Source: Hymenobacter nivis
GTDB taxonomy: Bacteria > Bacteroidota > Bacteroidia > Cytophagales > Hymenobacteraceae
DNA length: 46,336 nucleotides
Assembly: GCF_006439025.1 (NCBI RefSeq)
Contig: NZ_RCYZ01000013.1
Location: forward strand, 1 to 46,336
Reading direction: 5' to 3'
This document shows, piece after piece, positions 30,755-40,068 of this stretch. Position numbers and translations under genes: made by a program. A model generated the notes under the pieces. The model worked only from the letters and a program-made list of their open reading frames with translations, was not told the DNA's origin and ran no database searches. The first letter of the stretch is position 1. Every line of letters starts with the position of its first letter.

Positions 30755-31340
30755 TTCGCGCGGCTGAGTACTTGGCTACGGTGCTGGCGGAAATAGCGAG
30801 CCTTTTGCTGATAGCGTAGTTGGAAAAGCCACCCGCTTTCAACTCATGTATCTGTTCAATGACCGCGGCGCTTTTGACAGGTGGACCCATCGGCAGGCCC
30901 TCGGCCCGGCGCCGGGCCATCCCGGCCTTGGTACGTTCGCTGAGGCGGATGCGCTCTTGCTTAGCCAGTGTGGCTAAGAGGGAGATGATAGCCTCCTGAA
31001 AGAGCCCGACTGAATCCAGGTATTGCTCCGTGAGCGACTTGTAACCCACGCCCCATCCTTGCAATTGATTGAGGTACTGCAAGGTAGGCAATGCCCCCTC
31101 TCGACTAAAGCGGTCCAGGCTCCAGAACAGCACCAAGTCGAAACGTCGTAGGTGGGCATCGGCAAACAGCGCCTGAAACTCGGAGCGCTTGCCCGTGCCG
31201 CCCGACTCGTGCTCCACGTACTCTTTGTAAACGGTGTAGCCGTGAGCCTGGGCAAAGCGCCGCAGTTCGGGCAACTGGTTTTCGGTACTCTGACCTTTGT
31301 CCTTGGTCGAGACACGAGCGTAGAGGGCGACGGTTGTCAT
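30747..31340 (-). CDS. Serine recombinase (resolvase type), convergent with AbiE
   Basis: A 197-residue small serine recombinase from the ATG at 31338-31340. Catalytic Ser11 lies in L-Y-A-R-V-S-T, followed by E-H-E-S-G-G, L-V-L-F-W-S-L-D-R-F-S-R-E-G and Q-E-R-I-R-L-S-E-R-T-K-A-G. A C-terminal helix-turn-helix (N-Y-A-I-S-K-R-L-A-I-S-A-S-T-V-A-K-Y) binds DNA. The family differs from the pair at 11.7-13.2 kb. Its stop codon lies inside the last codons of the AbiEii toxin gene on the other strand, so the two genes were probably acquired together. It may recombine a site near 31.4 kb. Confidence 0.9.
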   Translation of the reverse strand: MTTVALYARVSTKDKGQSTENQLPELRRFAQAHGYTVYKEYVEHESGGTGKRSEFQALFADAHLRRFDLVLFWSLDRFSREGALPTLQYLNQLQGWGVGYKSLTEQYLDSVGLFQEAIISLLATLAKQERIRLSERTKAGMARRRAEGLPMGPPVKSAAVIEQIHELKAGGFSNYAISKRLAISASTVAKYSAARTT

Positions 31341-31439
31341 ACCCGGAAGGTACTCCAATAAGGGTCAGTAAAATACGGGGCAAAAAAGGGCCTCTGCGCG
31401 CTGGAAACGCCTCCACTCAAACCATCCAATAAAGGCCCC

Positions 31440-31589
31440 GTGGCTGTTGCAGAACTCTGCTTGGTGGTACCAGGCGAGGATAATACAAGCCTAATCAAGC
31501 CAAAAAGGCCGTTTAAAGGGTCTTTTAGATGTGCTTGGCAGCTAGCCCACGCTGATAACCCGGCATTTAGTGTGTTCTGCAACAGCCAC
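31440..31589. mobile_element. MITE-like element with 16-bp terminal inverted repeats
   Basis: GTGGCTGTTGCAGAAC (31440-31455) and GTTCTGCAACAGCCAC (31574-31589) are perfect inverted repeats about 150 bp apart, with no coding sequence inside. The right end abuts the truncated 5' side of the IS5-type transposase remnant. It is either a miniature element or the joined ends of a deleted IS. No target duplication is visible. Confidence 0.55.
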
Positions 31590-32192
31590 GCCCGTGGTCG
31601 GCCGTGTATTACTATTTCGTTGCTGGCAACTCAACGACCTGTGGCAGCGGCTCAACGCAGCCGTTAATCGGGCCGACCGGCTGGCCGCCGGTTGCGGGGC
31701 TACGCCTTCCTTGGTCTGCCTGGACAGCCAAAGTGTCCGACTCGCGCCGCGCATCTTTGAGCACCGCGGACTGGACGGGGGCAAACAAGTAAACTGACGT
31801 AAGCGGCAGATTATAAGCGATGTGCAGGGACACCTTTTTGCCTGCCGCGTGCATGCAGCCAATGGGGACGACGGGGTAGAAGCCCTGCGCTTACTGCCCG
31901 CGCCTCTGGCTTGGGGCCGCGCTTGTTTACCATGGTGACCGACAAGGGGTACCTAGGGCGTTTCGCCCGCCACCTCACGGCCCTGGGCCTCAACCACCGA
32001 ATCGGCAGCCGTTCGCCAACGGCCCGCGGCTTCCTTCTGATCGCCAATCGCTGGGTCTTGGAGCGCACCTTTACTTGGCTAACGGGCTTTAGACGACTGG
32101 CCATCGACTACGAATTTACCCCGCGCGTCCACGAAACCTGGCTGCTAGTCGATAATATAACGATGTGCCTCAATGGATTAACCGTAGCTTGA
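31590..32192 (+). pseudogene. Broken IS5-family transposase (C-terminal two-thirds)
   Basis: The sequence spells an IS5 (IS427-like) transposase across several frames: P-W-S-A-V-Y-Y-Y-F, then C-W-Q-L-N-D-L-W-Q-R-L-N-A-A, C-L-D-S-Q-S-V-R-L-A-P-R-I-F-E-H-R-G, V-T-D-K-G-Y-L-G-R-F and E-R-T-F-T-W-L-T-G-F-R-R-L-A. Lesions include a frameshift near 31615, a TGA at 31796-31798 right after K-Q-V-N, and a frameshift near 31920. The N-terminal 50 residues are missing, replaced by the inverted-repeat element. The catalytic D-S (first Asp) and the D-K-G-Y and E-R-T-F regions are visible but cannot form one protein. Confidence 0.8.
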
Positions 32193-32227
32193 TTTCCTAA
32201 CATCCTCTTAGAGTATTCTTAGCTATG

Positions 32228-33010
32228 CTATTCGGGAATATCTGTTTTGCGGTATTCTCCTTTCAATTTTAAGTAGGATACAATGGCCATTTTTTCTTTA
32301 TAATTTTCCGAATCAAGTGGAAAGACCCAATTACGAAGTAAATCAGTAACCATAACGGGCGCTCCTTCTTTGCCGTCATAAGTACTTCTATAAGTAATCG
32401 GCCGCTTAATATCTGCGCCTTGTTCTATGATTAGGTAACGAACTATGTCAACTCTATCGCGAGTGAAAGCAGCGTATAAAGCAGATTTATGGTAAGGGGC
32501 TTCGTAATTAACTGTAGCACCTGCGTCAATCAGTAGTTTAACACTTTCTAATCGATTATAAGCAGCGGAGATAAGAGGTGTCGCATGAGATTCTGTACTA
32601 TCAGTGGCAGCTAAATTAGGATTTGCTTTATAATCAATTAAAAGTTTCACATATGCTGACGTTTCATACTTATCGGCAGCATTAATAAGAGGAGTAATCC
32701 CCTTATGAAGGTCGCGAATATTAGGATTAGCGCCATGTTGCAGTAAAGCTTTAGCTGCTGAGTAATGATTAGTGTAGATCGCCCAACTCAGTAATGTTTG
32801 CCCAAATTTAGGTTCGCGAGCATTGATTAATTCATGGTTTTTAGATAATATAAGATAAATTTCTGTAGTATCATCACGTGAAACTGCTTGAGCTAATAAC
32901 CAAGCTTTAGTTGAAGCAAATAACTTAACATCATCGCCAAGTAAATCTTGCGACTGTTCTGAGCAACCTGCTGCGAATAGAGCACCTATTAAAAATAATA
33001 ATTTTTTCAT
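32228..33010 (-). CDS. Ankyrin-repeat lipoprotein, proposed immunity protein
   Basis: A 260-residue lipoprotein: signal peptide K-K-L-L-F-L-I-G-A-L-F, lipobox F-A-A-G-C with Cys16. The mature part has four to five ankyrin repeats (about residues 60-225), seen in L-L-S-W-A-I-Y, A-K-A-L-L-Q-H-G-A-N-P-N, L-L-I-D-Y-K-A-N-P-N, V-K-L-L-I-D-A-G-A and V-R-Y-L-I-I-E-Q-G-A. These are protein-binding modules. It starts 2 bp after the stop of the giant Rhs gene on the same strand and shares its 3' AT-rich composition, so the two are transcribed together. Small genes directly behind Rhs toxins usually encode immunity proteins. A periplasmic or surface anchor would fit a lipase-like toxin that attacks membranes from outside. 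This is inference; ankyrin immunity proteins are known from other polymorphic toxins. Confidence 0.8.
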   Translation of the reverse strand: MKKLLFLIGALFAAGCSEQSQDLLGDDVKLFASTKAWLLAQAVSRDDTTEIYLILSKNHELINAREPKFGQTLLSWAIYTNHYSAAKALLQHGANPNIRDLHKGITPLINAADKYETSAYVKLLIDYKANPNLAATDSTESHATPLISAAYNRLESVKLLIDAGATVNYEAPYHKSALYAAFTRDRVDIVRYLIIEQGADIKRPITYRSTYDGKEGAPVMVTDLLRNWVFPLDSENYKEKMAIVSYLKLKGEYRKTDIPE

Positions 33011-33012
33011 GA

Positions 33013-36000
33013 CTATTCTTTAAGACCTTGGGCCTCCATTTTTTCGATGACAGTTCCCATGAGATGATTATTAATTCGCAGACCCAATCTGATTGCATCG
33101 TCTATAGGACCAGGCCAGTCATATGGGTATGAAGCTGGTAAGATATGTTTAATTCCTTCTGCTCTCATACCTATACTGGATTGCGAGTAATCAACAATCT
33201 CGCCTTGAACAATATAAGCATCAATTTTGGCATCACGATTCAAGCCAAGTTCTGCTTTAGTGCCTGAGCTAAGGGCTGCTGCATTGAATGTAATTGCATC
33301 GCTTCCCGTTGCTAGAGCATTTGCACTAGCCAATGCACCACCTAGCGAGTGACCAGTAAAAGTCAGCTCGCTTTCACCAAGTTTATCTCTCAATGCTCTA
33401 GCATTATCGGTAGATTGTTTATACTGTGGATCTCCTTTTTTAAATGGTTGAAGAGCATCAGTTTTTGCATCATTCCTGTCATCAGTACCGGCGGTTGCGT
33501 AAGTAAATTCTGTTTTGCCTCCTTTCGTGCGTTCGTATAAATTAGATTTAAACCCTGTTTTAGTATTTGAATAGCCAAGACCGGTTTTTAAACCAGATAG
33601 ATGCCAGCCTCCTTTGAGAATGTGCCCACTTGGATTGTAAACATCGTCTGCCATAGCTGCTGCTTGCCTAGGCGTGGGCTTCATTCCATCTCGGTCGATA
33701 AATCTCAGAGGATTATCAAACGAAAAGACATAAGGAGACCAGCGGCGCATTTGGTCAGATAACGGATCAATTGTATGCCATTTACCTACTTGAACATCAT
33801 ACATTCTTGCCCCATAATCTGCCCAATTTAGCCCTAAGTTGTTCTGCTGTTCCTTACTATTGAATTGAAATTTGTTCATTAGCCCTTGTATGCTTGGCGA
33901 AGTATAGTCTATGCCAGCCAAACTCAATCCATAAGGATCGTAACTGTTCTCTTGCACCTGCAAGCCCTGGCCCAGCACCACCTGCACGTCGTCGAAGTAG
34001 ACATCCGCGTTGCTCTCGTTGCCCACGTAGGCCGTCACGTACCCGTCTTGAGCGGCAATCACCTGTACTATTAAAGGCTCGTAGCCCCCAGCTGCGGCCG
34101 CGCTTAATTGCCGGGTTTGGGTCTGGGTGCTGACCAAGTTGGAGTCGGCATCGAAGACGAGCAGACGCGCGTAGCCTTGCGGCACGCTGCCGCTGCGGGT
34201 CAGTGCCGCCAGCGGCGCGCTCACCCCGATGCTGAGCAGCGGTAGTGAACTGCGCCGCCGCCCGTCGGTGCCGGCCGTGGGCTGCTGCTGCACGAGCGTG
34301 GCCACGAAGGCAGCAAGTGAAAACGCAAAGCTATTGTTCTGCACCGCCTGCGGATAGTAGCCCGGCGCGGTGACCGTGACGGTGTCGCCCTTTTGCACGG
34401 CCAACTGCTTGAGCGGGCCGATGGGCTGGGGCGCGCCGCCCCCGGCGTTGAGCTTGGCCACGTAGCTGCCCGTGCGGGCCCGGTTGACGCCGCCCGCGTT
34501 CACGTTCTGGGCCACGGGGTGACTCACGCTCAGCGAGTCAAACTGGCGCACTTCGCGCCGGTGCCCATCCGCGTCGTCCTGTTCTAGGCCGGCTGCGTAG
34601 GTGAGCCGCTGCCCGGCGCGGTAGGCCAGGCGCAGGTTGCCCAGGTGATCCTTAAGCGTGTACTCGCGCTGGTAGCGCACGGCCCCGCTGGCCCCGTTCA
34701 CGAAGCGTAGCACGCGCCCCTCGGCGTGGGGGAAGAAGCGTAGGCTGTCCCCCTCGTACTGGTAGGGGCCCAGGTAGTCCGTGCGCCCCAGCGGCTTGCC
34801 GCTCTGGTACACGAGCTTGGCCACCTTCTGCCCCGCCGCCGTGTAGCGGAACACCACGCTGTCGGCCCCCGTCCCAAACTGCACCTGCTGAGGCAGGCCC
34901 AGGTGGTTGTAGAGGATGCGACCGATGCCCTTGTTTTGGTCTTGTGTGAGGCTGCCGTTCGGGTCGTACCCGTACTCCTGGGCCCGGCGCACGCCCTGCT
35001 CCTGGAAGTCCCCCGCCAGCGAGGCCGGGGCCCCGTTGTAATTCGCCGGCCGCGCCAGTTGATTGGTGGCTATCTGGTCGTTGACGGCCTGCAGGCGGTT
35101 ACCTGCGTAGGCGTAGGATAAGTTGTCTACCGGCCCGAATTGCTTCGGGGCCGTGCGCGTAGCATTGGCCAGCAGCCCGCGCCGCTGCAAGGCCAGAATG
35201 TTGCCGTTCTCGTCGTAACGCAGCCCGGCCAGGGCAAAGCGCTGCTGTTCGGCATTCCAGCTACCCGCCGCGTTCTGGGCCACGTAGTCGCCGAAAAGCA
35301 GCCGATTGGCCCCGTCGTAGCCGTAGCCGTAGGCCCGCGCTACCCCGTCGTGTTTATTGCGCCACTTCTGGCCCGCGATGTTGCCGTTGAACTGGGGTAC
35401 TTGAAAGCCACAATCGTAGCTCAATTGCATCCCCCACAGGTCCGTTGAATTCGCTACGGAAGTGATGCCCGTCACCAGGTCCTCGTTGAGGCCCGTGAGC
35501 CAGCCGCGGATGTTGTAGGCGTAGTCCACCTGCTGGGCCAGGCCCGTGCCCGGGGCCAACTGCTTTTGCAGCACCTGCCCCACTTCGTTGTAGGCAAAGC
35601 TGGCCACCAGCGCCGCCCGCGCCTCGCCCGGCAGCTGCTGGGCGGTCGTCAGCAGACGCCCCGCGTGGTCGTACGTGTGCGTCTCGGCCACGGCGATGGC
35701 CTCGTGCCGCGGGCCCGTGTGCACGCTGTACCTTTTAAGCACTTGGCCCACAAAATTTACCTGGCTCGTCACCACGTCCTGGCCCTGGCGGGCATTGGTG
35801 GCCACCACCTGCACGGGCCGGGCCTTGTCGTCGTAAAACGTCGTCGTCGTCAGCCACGCCGCCTGCGTGGCGTCGTTGTCGGCCACGCCCAGCACCCGCG
35901 TTTGGGTGCGCGTCGCCAGCCCCGTCACCCGCGCGTCCGCGACCGGGGCTTGGCCGGTTGGGAACTGCCCCGCGTACTGGTTGTCAAACGCCACATCCGG

Positions 36001-39000
36001 TGCGCCGTCCTGGTTGAAGTCGTAGCCGTCGTAGTACGTGGCCGTCAGCACGCGCCCCGCCCCGAAGCCGTCCTGCCCCAGGCGCGGGTAGGCCCCCGTC
36101 ACCGAGTAGTACTGCGTGGCCGCATCCGTCGTCGGCTGCTCGAACTGCGCCACTGCCGGCGTCTGCCCCGCCGCGGCCGTGCTGAGCTGGTCGGCTTCCT
36201 GCTGCAAGGCGTCGGCCGTCGCGTTCCGCGTCACCAAGCCCGTGAGCACCGCCCGGCCCAGCGCGTCGTACTTGGTCCAGCCCCACTCCTGCCGCGCCCG
36301 CTGCGCCGGGTCCTGGCTGAGCACCGGCCGGTCCAGCTGGTCGAACACCACCAGAATTTCCCCCGTCTGCCCGGGCACTTGCTTGGCCAGTTGCCGCCCG
36401 CGCCCGTCGTAGCGGTAGTAAAACAGCAGCGAGTCCACCGCCGCGTTCACCTGCTGGCCGTTGCTGGCCAGTAGGCGCGTGGCCTTGGGTGGCAGCACGG
36501 CCCGCAGCCGCTGGAAGTCGTCGTACACGTAACCCGTCGTCAGCCACTGGCCCGCGCCCAACCCCACTTTCTTGGCTACCACCTGCCCCTGCTTGTCGGC
36601 AAAGGTCTGGGTGGCGTTTTGCTGCTCGTCCGTGGTCTCGGTCACCCACAGCTCCCCGGCCGGGTAGCTCCCCTGGTAGGCCAGCGCGTGCGCAACGGCC
36701 GCCGTGGTCCCGTAGGCCGCCGCGAAGCGCGCCACGGCGTCGGCGTCTGTACTAGGCCGTTCGGTGCGCCCTTGGGCGTGGCCGCCGGTTAGGGCCCAGG
36801 GCTCGCCCGGGGCCCCCTGCGCCACTACCCGGTTTAGGGGCGAGGCCTCGAACCGGGTTTCCCCGTACGCCTGCCCCGTGCGCGCCACCCCGTCGGTGAG
36901 CAGGCCCGGGCCCTGCGGCTGCCGGGGCGTGTAGAAGTCGAACTGCTCGCGCAGCGCGTTGGGCCGGTAGGCCCCCTTCTGGTGGCTCGTGTCGGCGAAG
37001 GCGTAGGGCAGGTACTGGCGGGGCTGGCGGCCCAGCGCGTCGTAGGCCACGGCCTGCACCAGGTCGTGTTGCTGCGGCGAGGCCTGCCACTGCACCGTCT
37101 GCACCGGCCGCCCCAGCCCGTCGAGGTACTGGGTCGTGGCCGCTGCCTGCGCCACCGTCCAGGCCGGGTCGGGCGCTTCGGCCCCCGGCTGGGGCACCAG
37201 CTCCACGTCGTCGAAGTACAGGCTCGTGCCGCCCGGCCCGCGCGAGAACACGCCCACCTCGCAGCGGCCGCCGGTCACGGCGATGCCGGCCACCTCCACC
37301 GGCTGCCAGCGCCCGCCCGCCCCGCCCGGCGTGGCCGCGATCGGCGTTTGCAAGGGCGGCCCGCCGTAGTGCTGGGCCTGCAGGTAGGCCGCGCCCTGGC
37401 CCCCGTCGGTCTTCACCCACGCCCGCAGGCGGTAGGTACCGGCGGGCAAGCCCGTGGCCACCTGGTAGGTGTAGGCCTGGTAGGGCTGGCTTTGGTAGTG
37501 GGTGGCGTGGTAGTCGCCCGTGCGCCCGTCGGGGTACGTTTCGCGGTAGGCCGCGTCGGCGGGCGAGCCCGGCCCGTACGTCGTGCGCCAGCCCGCCAGG
37601 GCGTTGCCTTCGCCGGCCTCGAAGCTGGCGTTGGCCAGCGCGTTGGGCTGGGCCACCAGGGCCACGTCGTCGAAGTAGAGGCTGGCGCCGCCCGGCCCGC
37701 GCGAGTACACGCCCACCCGGCACTGCCCGTTCGTCACGGCAATGTCGGGCACTTCCACCAAGACCCAGGGCCCGCCGAGGCCGCCGGGCGTGGCCGCGAT
37801 GGCCGTTTGCGCCACCGGCCCGCCGTAGTCCTGGGCCTGCAGAAAGGCCGCGTCCTGCCCGCCCACGGTCTGCACCCAGGCGCGGAGCGTGTACAGGCCG
37901 TTGGCCAGGCCCGTGACCACCTGGTAGGTGTCGGCCGCGTAGGGCTGGTTCTGGTAGTGGGTGGCGTGGAAATCGCCCGTGTGCGCGGCGGGGAAGTCGT
38001 CGCGGTAGGCCGCGTCCGTGGGCGAGCCCGCCCCGTAGGCCGTCTGCCAGCCGCCGGCCAGCGCGTTGCCCGCGCCGGCGGTTTCGAAGCCGCCGTTGGC
38101 CACCGGGTTGGGGGCCGCCGCCGGGGCGGGCGCCGCCGGGTCGAAGGCCGTGAGGCGGTTGGCCCCCAGCGGCTCCTCGTAGGTGCCGTCGGGCCGTTGC
38201 CAGCGCACCGACAGGTGCCCGCCGCCGCCGGCCTGCTTGTGCAGGGCCTCGATGTAGTAGCGCTGGCCCGCCTCCAGGCGGACGGGGTCGGACTGCTGCT
38301 CGGCGAACTTGGTCCACTCGCGCGGGGCGGTGTAGCCCGGGGCTTCGGCGACGAGCGCCCGGTGGGCCGGGTCCGCGTCGGGGCTCAGCCAGAGCTGGCC
38401 CGTGTCGTCGGCCGCCACCCAGAAGGTGTAGTAGCCCGCCTGCGGGGCCGTCACGTAGCCCCGGAAGCGCGCCCCGTAGTCGTACGCATTTTCCGGGGCG
38501 GCCTCGAACGTACTGAGCACGGCGGTGCGGGTGGGCGGCGCGTTCACCGGCACGTCGACCACGCCCGTGCCGGGCGCGTTGTCCCACTGCTCGCGCAGCA
38601 GCGTGCCGGCCGGGGCCGGGGGCGGGGTGGCGTCGGGGGCGGTGAGCGGCACGCGCGGCGCCCAGGTGCGCACGTAGTTGACCACGTCCGTGGCGCCGGC
38701 CCTGTCCACCGGCGCGGCGGGCGGCGCGGGCACCGGGCAGGCGGCCGTTAGCGGCGGATTGGTCAGTGCCGGGGCGCGGTCCACTTGTAAGTAAAGCACC
38801 TTGGACGTCAGCGTCAAATTGGTCACCCAGTCGTTGGTGCCGGTGACGCGGTAGGCGCCCGCGTCGGCGGCGCCGGGCGCGGCCAGGGCCAGCGCCTCGC
38901 CGGTTGCGCCGGCCACGTCCTGCCAGGCCCCGCCCACCCGGCGTTGCCACTGGTAGTGGGTGCGCGCCCCGCCCAGCGGGCGGCGCAGCGCCAGCGCCTG

Positions 39001-40020
39001 CCCCGGCACGAAGCGCACGGTGTCGGCCCCAGCCGGCGGGCTCTGCCCCGCGTACGTGTACGTCCCGATGGACTGCCCGGGCCCGGGGGCGTTGCGCTCC
39101 AGGCTGCCAAAATCCAGCGCGTTGCGGTCCACGAGCAAGGACAGCCCCCCCGGGTTGTTGATCCCCTGCCAACTGGGCAGGGCCGTGAGCCGGCTGTCGA
39201 CCAGGGTCAGGTAAGAGAGCTGGCGCAAGTTGGCCCAGGCGGCGGGCACGGCCCCCGCGAACCGGTTGCCGTACAGCACTAGGGTGGCCAGGTTGCCCAG
39301 GTTGCCCAGTTCGGCCGGCAGCGCCCCGTCCATCAGGGTTTCGCTGAGTTCGAAGTACGTGAGGTGGACGAGCCGGCCGAACGAAGCCGGGATGCCCCCT
39401 TGGTAGAGGTTGCTGGGGTAGCCGGCCGGGTGGCGGGTGTCGCCGCCGAGCAATAACCGCGTGAGTTGGGTCAGGTTGCCCAACGCGGGCGGCAACGTGC
39501 CCGTCAGGCGGTTGTTGTAGAACGAGAGGTACGTCAGGCGGGTCAGCTGGCCCACCTCGGCCGGGATGGCCCCCGAAACCCCCGTCGCGCTGATGATCAG
39601 GCTCCGCAGTTGCCGCAACTGGCCCAACTCGCGCGGAATGGGGCCGGTGAGCCCGAACGCGCCGCTGAGTTGCAGTTCCGTCAAGCCTGCCAATTGGCCC
39701 AGGCTGGCGGGGATGGCGCCCTGCATGTGGTTCTCGCCGTTGACCAACTTCACCACGTCCCCGCCGGCCACCCCTACCCCGTCCCAAGCGGCCGCGTCGG
39801 CCAGCGTGGTGCCCTGCAACCAATTGGTGTGGTGGTACCAGCCGTCGCCGCCGGTGGCGTAGTAAAACTGGCGCAGCACGCGCAGCTCGGTCGAATCGGC
39901 CACCAGGCCCTGCCCCGCCGGCACCCCCTGGGCCCGGGCCCCCGCCGCCACGAGGAGCAACAAAGGCAACAGAAAAGTCCCACAAAACCGCACACGGGCA
40001 ACAAGAGACGTCCAGCGCAT
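33013..40020 (-). CDS. Giant Rhs-repeat protein with lipase-like C-terminal toxin domain
   Basis: 2335 residues. Signal peptide (F-L-L-P-L-L-L-L-V-A-A-G-A-R-A-Q, cleavage near 31). Leucine-rich repeats of the bacterial LxxLxLxxNxLxGxIPxxLGxL type run about 90-285. An Ig-like stretch is at 325-413 and a PA14-like domain at about 475-625 (Y-Y-T-F-W-V-A-A-D-D-T-G). Two tandem beta-sandwich repeats follow at 637-792 and 793-946, then a DUF6443-like region (T-T-Q-Y-L-D-G-L-G-R-P-V-Q-T-V) and YD/Rhs repeats to about 2080. The core ends at R-M-Y-D-V-Q-V-G-K-W-H, then D-P-L-S-D-Q and N-P-L-R-F-I-D-R-D-G. The last 220 residues are a lipase-like module with the elbow T-G-H-S-L-G-G (Ser2225) and Q-G-E-I-V-D-Y. 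GC content drops sharply from about 33950 downward, as in swapped toxin tips. It is probably exported and delivered to competitors; the route is unknown. Confidence 0.9.
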   Translation of the reverse strand: MRWTSLVARVRFCGTFLLPLLLLVAAGARAQGVPAGQGLVADSTELRVLRQFYYATGGDGWYHHTNWLQGTTLADAAAWDGVGVAGGDVVKLVNGENHMQGAIPASLGQLAGLTELQLSGAFGLTGPIPRELGQLRQLRSLIISATGVSGAIPAEVGQLTRLTYLSFYNNRLTGTLPPALGNLTQLTRLLLGGDTRHPAGYPSNLYQGGIPASFGRLVHLTYFELSETLMDGALPAELGNLGNLATLVLYGNRFAGAVPAAWANLRQLSYLTLVDSRLTALPSWQGINNPGGLSLLVDRNALDFGSLERNAPGPGQSIGTYTYAGQSPPAGADTVRFVPGQALALRRPLGGARTHYQWQRRVGGAWQDVAGATGEALALAAPGAADAGAYRVTGTNDWVTNLTLTSKVLYLQVDRAPALTNPPLTAACPVPAPPAAPVDRAGATDVVNYVRTWAPRVPLTAPDATPPPAPAGTLLREQWDNAPGTGVVDVPVNAPPTRTAVLSTFEAAPENAYDYGARFRGYVTAPQAGYYTFWVAADDTGQLWLSPDADPAHRALVAEAPGYTAPREWTKFAEQQSDPVRLEAGQRYYIEALHKQAGGGGHLSVRWQRPDGTYEEPLGANRLTAFDPAAPAPAAAPNPVANGGFETAGAGNALAGGWQTAYGAGSPTDAAYRDDFPAAHTGDFHATHYQNQPYAADTYQVVTGLANGLYTLRAWVQTVGGQDAAFLQAQDYGGPVAQTAIAATPGGLGGPWVLVEVPDIAVTNGQCRVGVYSRGPGGASLYFDDVALVAQPNALANASFEAGEGNALAGWRTTYGPGSPADAAYRETYPDGRTGDYHATHYQSQPYQAYTYQVATGLPAGTYRLRAWVKTDGGQGAAYLQAQHYGGPPLQTPIAATPGGAGGRWQPVEVAGIAVTGGRCEVGVFSRGPGGTSLYFDDVELVPQPGAEAPDPAWTVAQAAATTQYLDGLGRPVQTVQWQASPQQHDLVQAVAYDALGRQPRQYLPYAFADTSHQKGAYRPNALREQFDFYTPRQPQGPGLLTDGVARTGQAYGETRFEASPLNRVVAQGAPGEPWALTGGHAQGRTERPSTDADAVARFAAAYGTTAAVAHALAYQGSYPAGELWVTETTDEQQNATQTFADKQGQVVAKKVGLGAGQWLTTGYVYDDFQRLRAVLPPKATRLLASNGQQVNAAVDSLLFYYRYDGRGRQLAKQVPGQTGEILVVFDQLDRPVLSQDPAQRARQEWGWTKYDALGRAVLTGLVTRNATADALQQEADQLSTAAAGQTPAVAQFEQPTTDAATQYYSVTGAYPRLGQDGFGAGRVLTATYYDGYDFNQDGAPDVAFDNQYAGQFPTGQAPVADARVTGLATRTQTRVLGVADNDATQAAWLTTTTFYDDKARPVQVVATNARQGQDVVTSQVNFVGQVLKRYSVHTGPRHEAIAVAETHTYDHAGRLLTTAQQLPGEARAALVASFAYNEVGQVLQKQLAPGTGLAQQVDYAYNIRGWLTGLNEDLVTGITSVANSTDLWGMQLSYDCGFQVPQFNGNIAGQKWRNKHDGVARAYGYGYDGANRLLFGDYVAQNAAGSWNAEQQRFALAGLRYDENGNILALQRRGLLANATRTAPKQFGPVDNLSYAYAGNRLQAVNDQIATNQLARPANYNGAPASLAGDFQEQGVRRAQEYGYDPNGSLTQDQNKGIGRILYNHLGLPQQVQFGTGADSVVFRYTAAGQKVAKLVYQSGKPLGRTDYLGPYQYEGDSLRFFPHAEGRVLRFVNGASGAVRYQREYTLKDHLGNLRLAYRAGQRLTYAAGLEQDDADGHRREVRQFDSLSVSHPVAQNVNAGGVNRARTGSYVAKLNAGGGAPQPIGPLKQLAVQKGDTVTVTAPGYYPQAVQNNSFAFSLAAFVATLVQQQPTAGTDGRRRSSLPLLSIGVSAPLAALTRSGSVPQGYARLLVFDADSNLVSTQTQTRQLSAAAAGGYEPLIVQVIAAQDGYVTAYVGNESNADVYFDDVQVVLGQGLQVQENSYDPYGLSLAGIDYTSPSIQGLMNKFQFNSKEQQNNLGLNWADYGARMYDVQVGKWHTIDPLSDQMRRWSPYVFSFDNPLRFIDRDGMKPTPRQAAAMADDVYNPSGHILKGGWHLSGLKTGLGYSNTKTGFKSNLYERTKGGKTEFTYATAGTDDRNDAKTDALQPFKKGDPQYKQSTDNARALRDKLGESELTFTGHSLGGALASANALATGSDAITFNAAALSSGTKAELGLNRDAKIDAYIVQGEIVDYSQSSIGMRAEGIKHILPASYPYDWPGPIDDAIRLGLRINNHLMGTVIEKMEAQGLKE
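37183..38106 (-). repeat. Tandem duplicated domain inside the Rhs gene
   Basis: Two consecutive units of about 154 residues (nucleotides 37645-38106 and 37183-37644) are clearly alike at protein and DNA level. Both contain N-x-S/G-F-E, then G-S-P-x-D-A-A-Y-R, H-A-T-H-Y-Q, Y-F-D-D-V. They resemble carbohydrate-binding or discoidin-like beta-sandwiches that mediate adhesion. High similarity suggests a recent duplication. Confidence 0.75.
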
Positions 40021-40068
40021 AGCAGGGGCGTTAAGAAAAGAAAACCAGAAAAAGAAGGAAATCCGGGC

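Noticed and set aside
36982..38751. A 589-codon open frame on the plus strand opposite the Rhs gene
   Set aside because: Antisense shadow in GC-rich DNA; low-complexity product and no motif.
36752..39985. A 1077-codon open frame on the minus strand
   Set aside because: It is an alternative frame of the Rhs gene in very GC-rich sequence; its product is Gly/Arg/Pro/Ala-rich with no domain, whereas the 2335-residue frame has clear domains.
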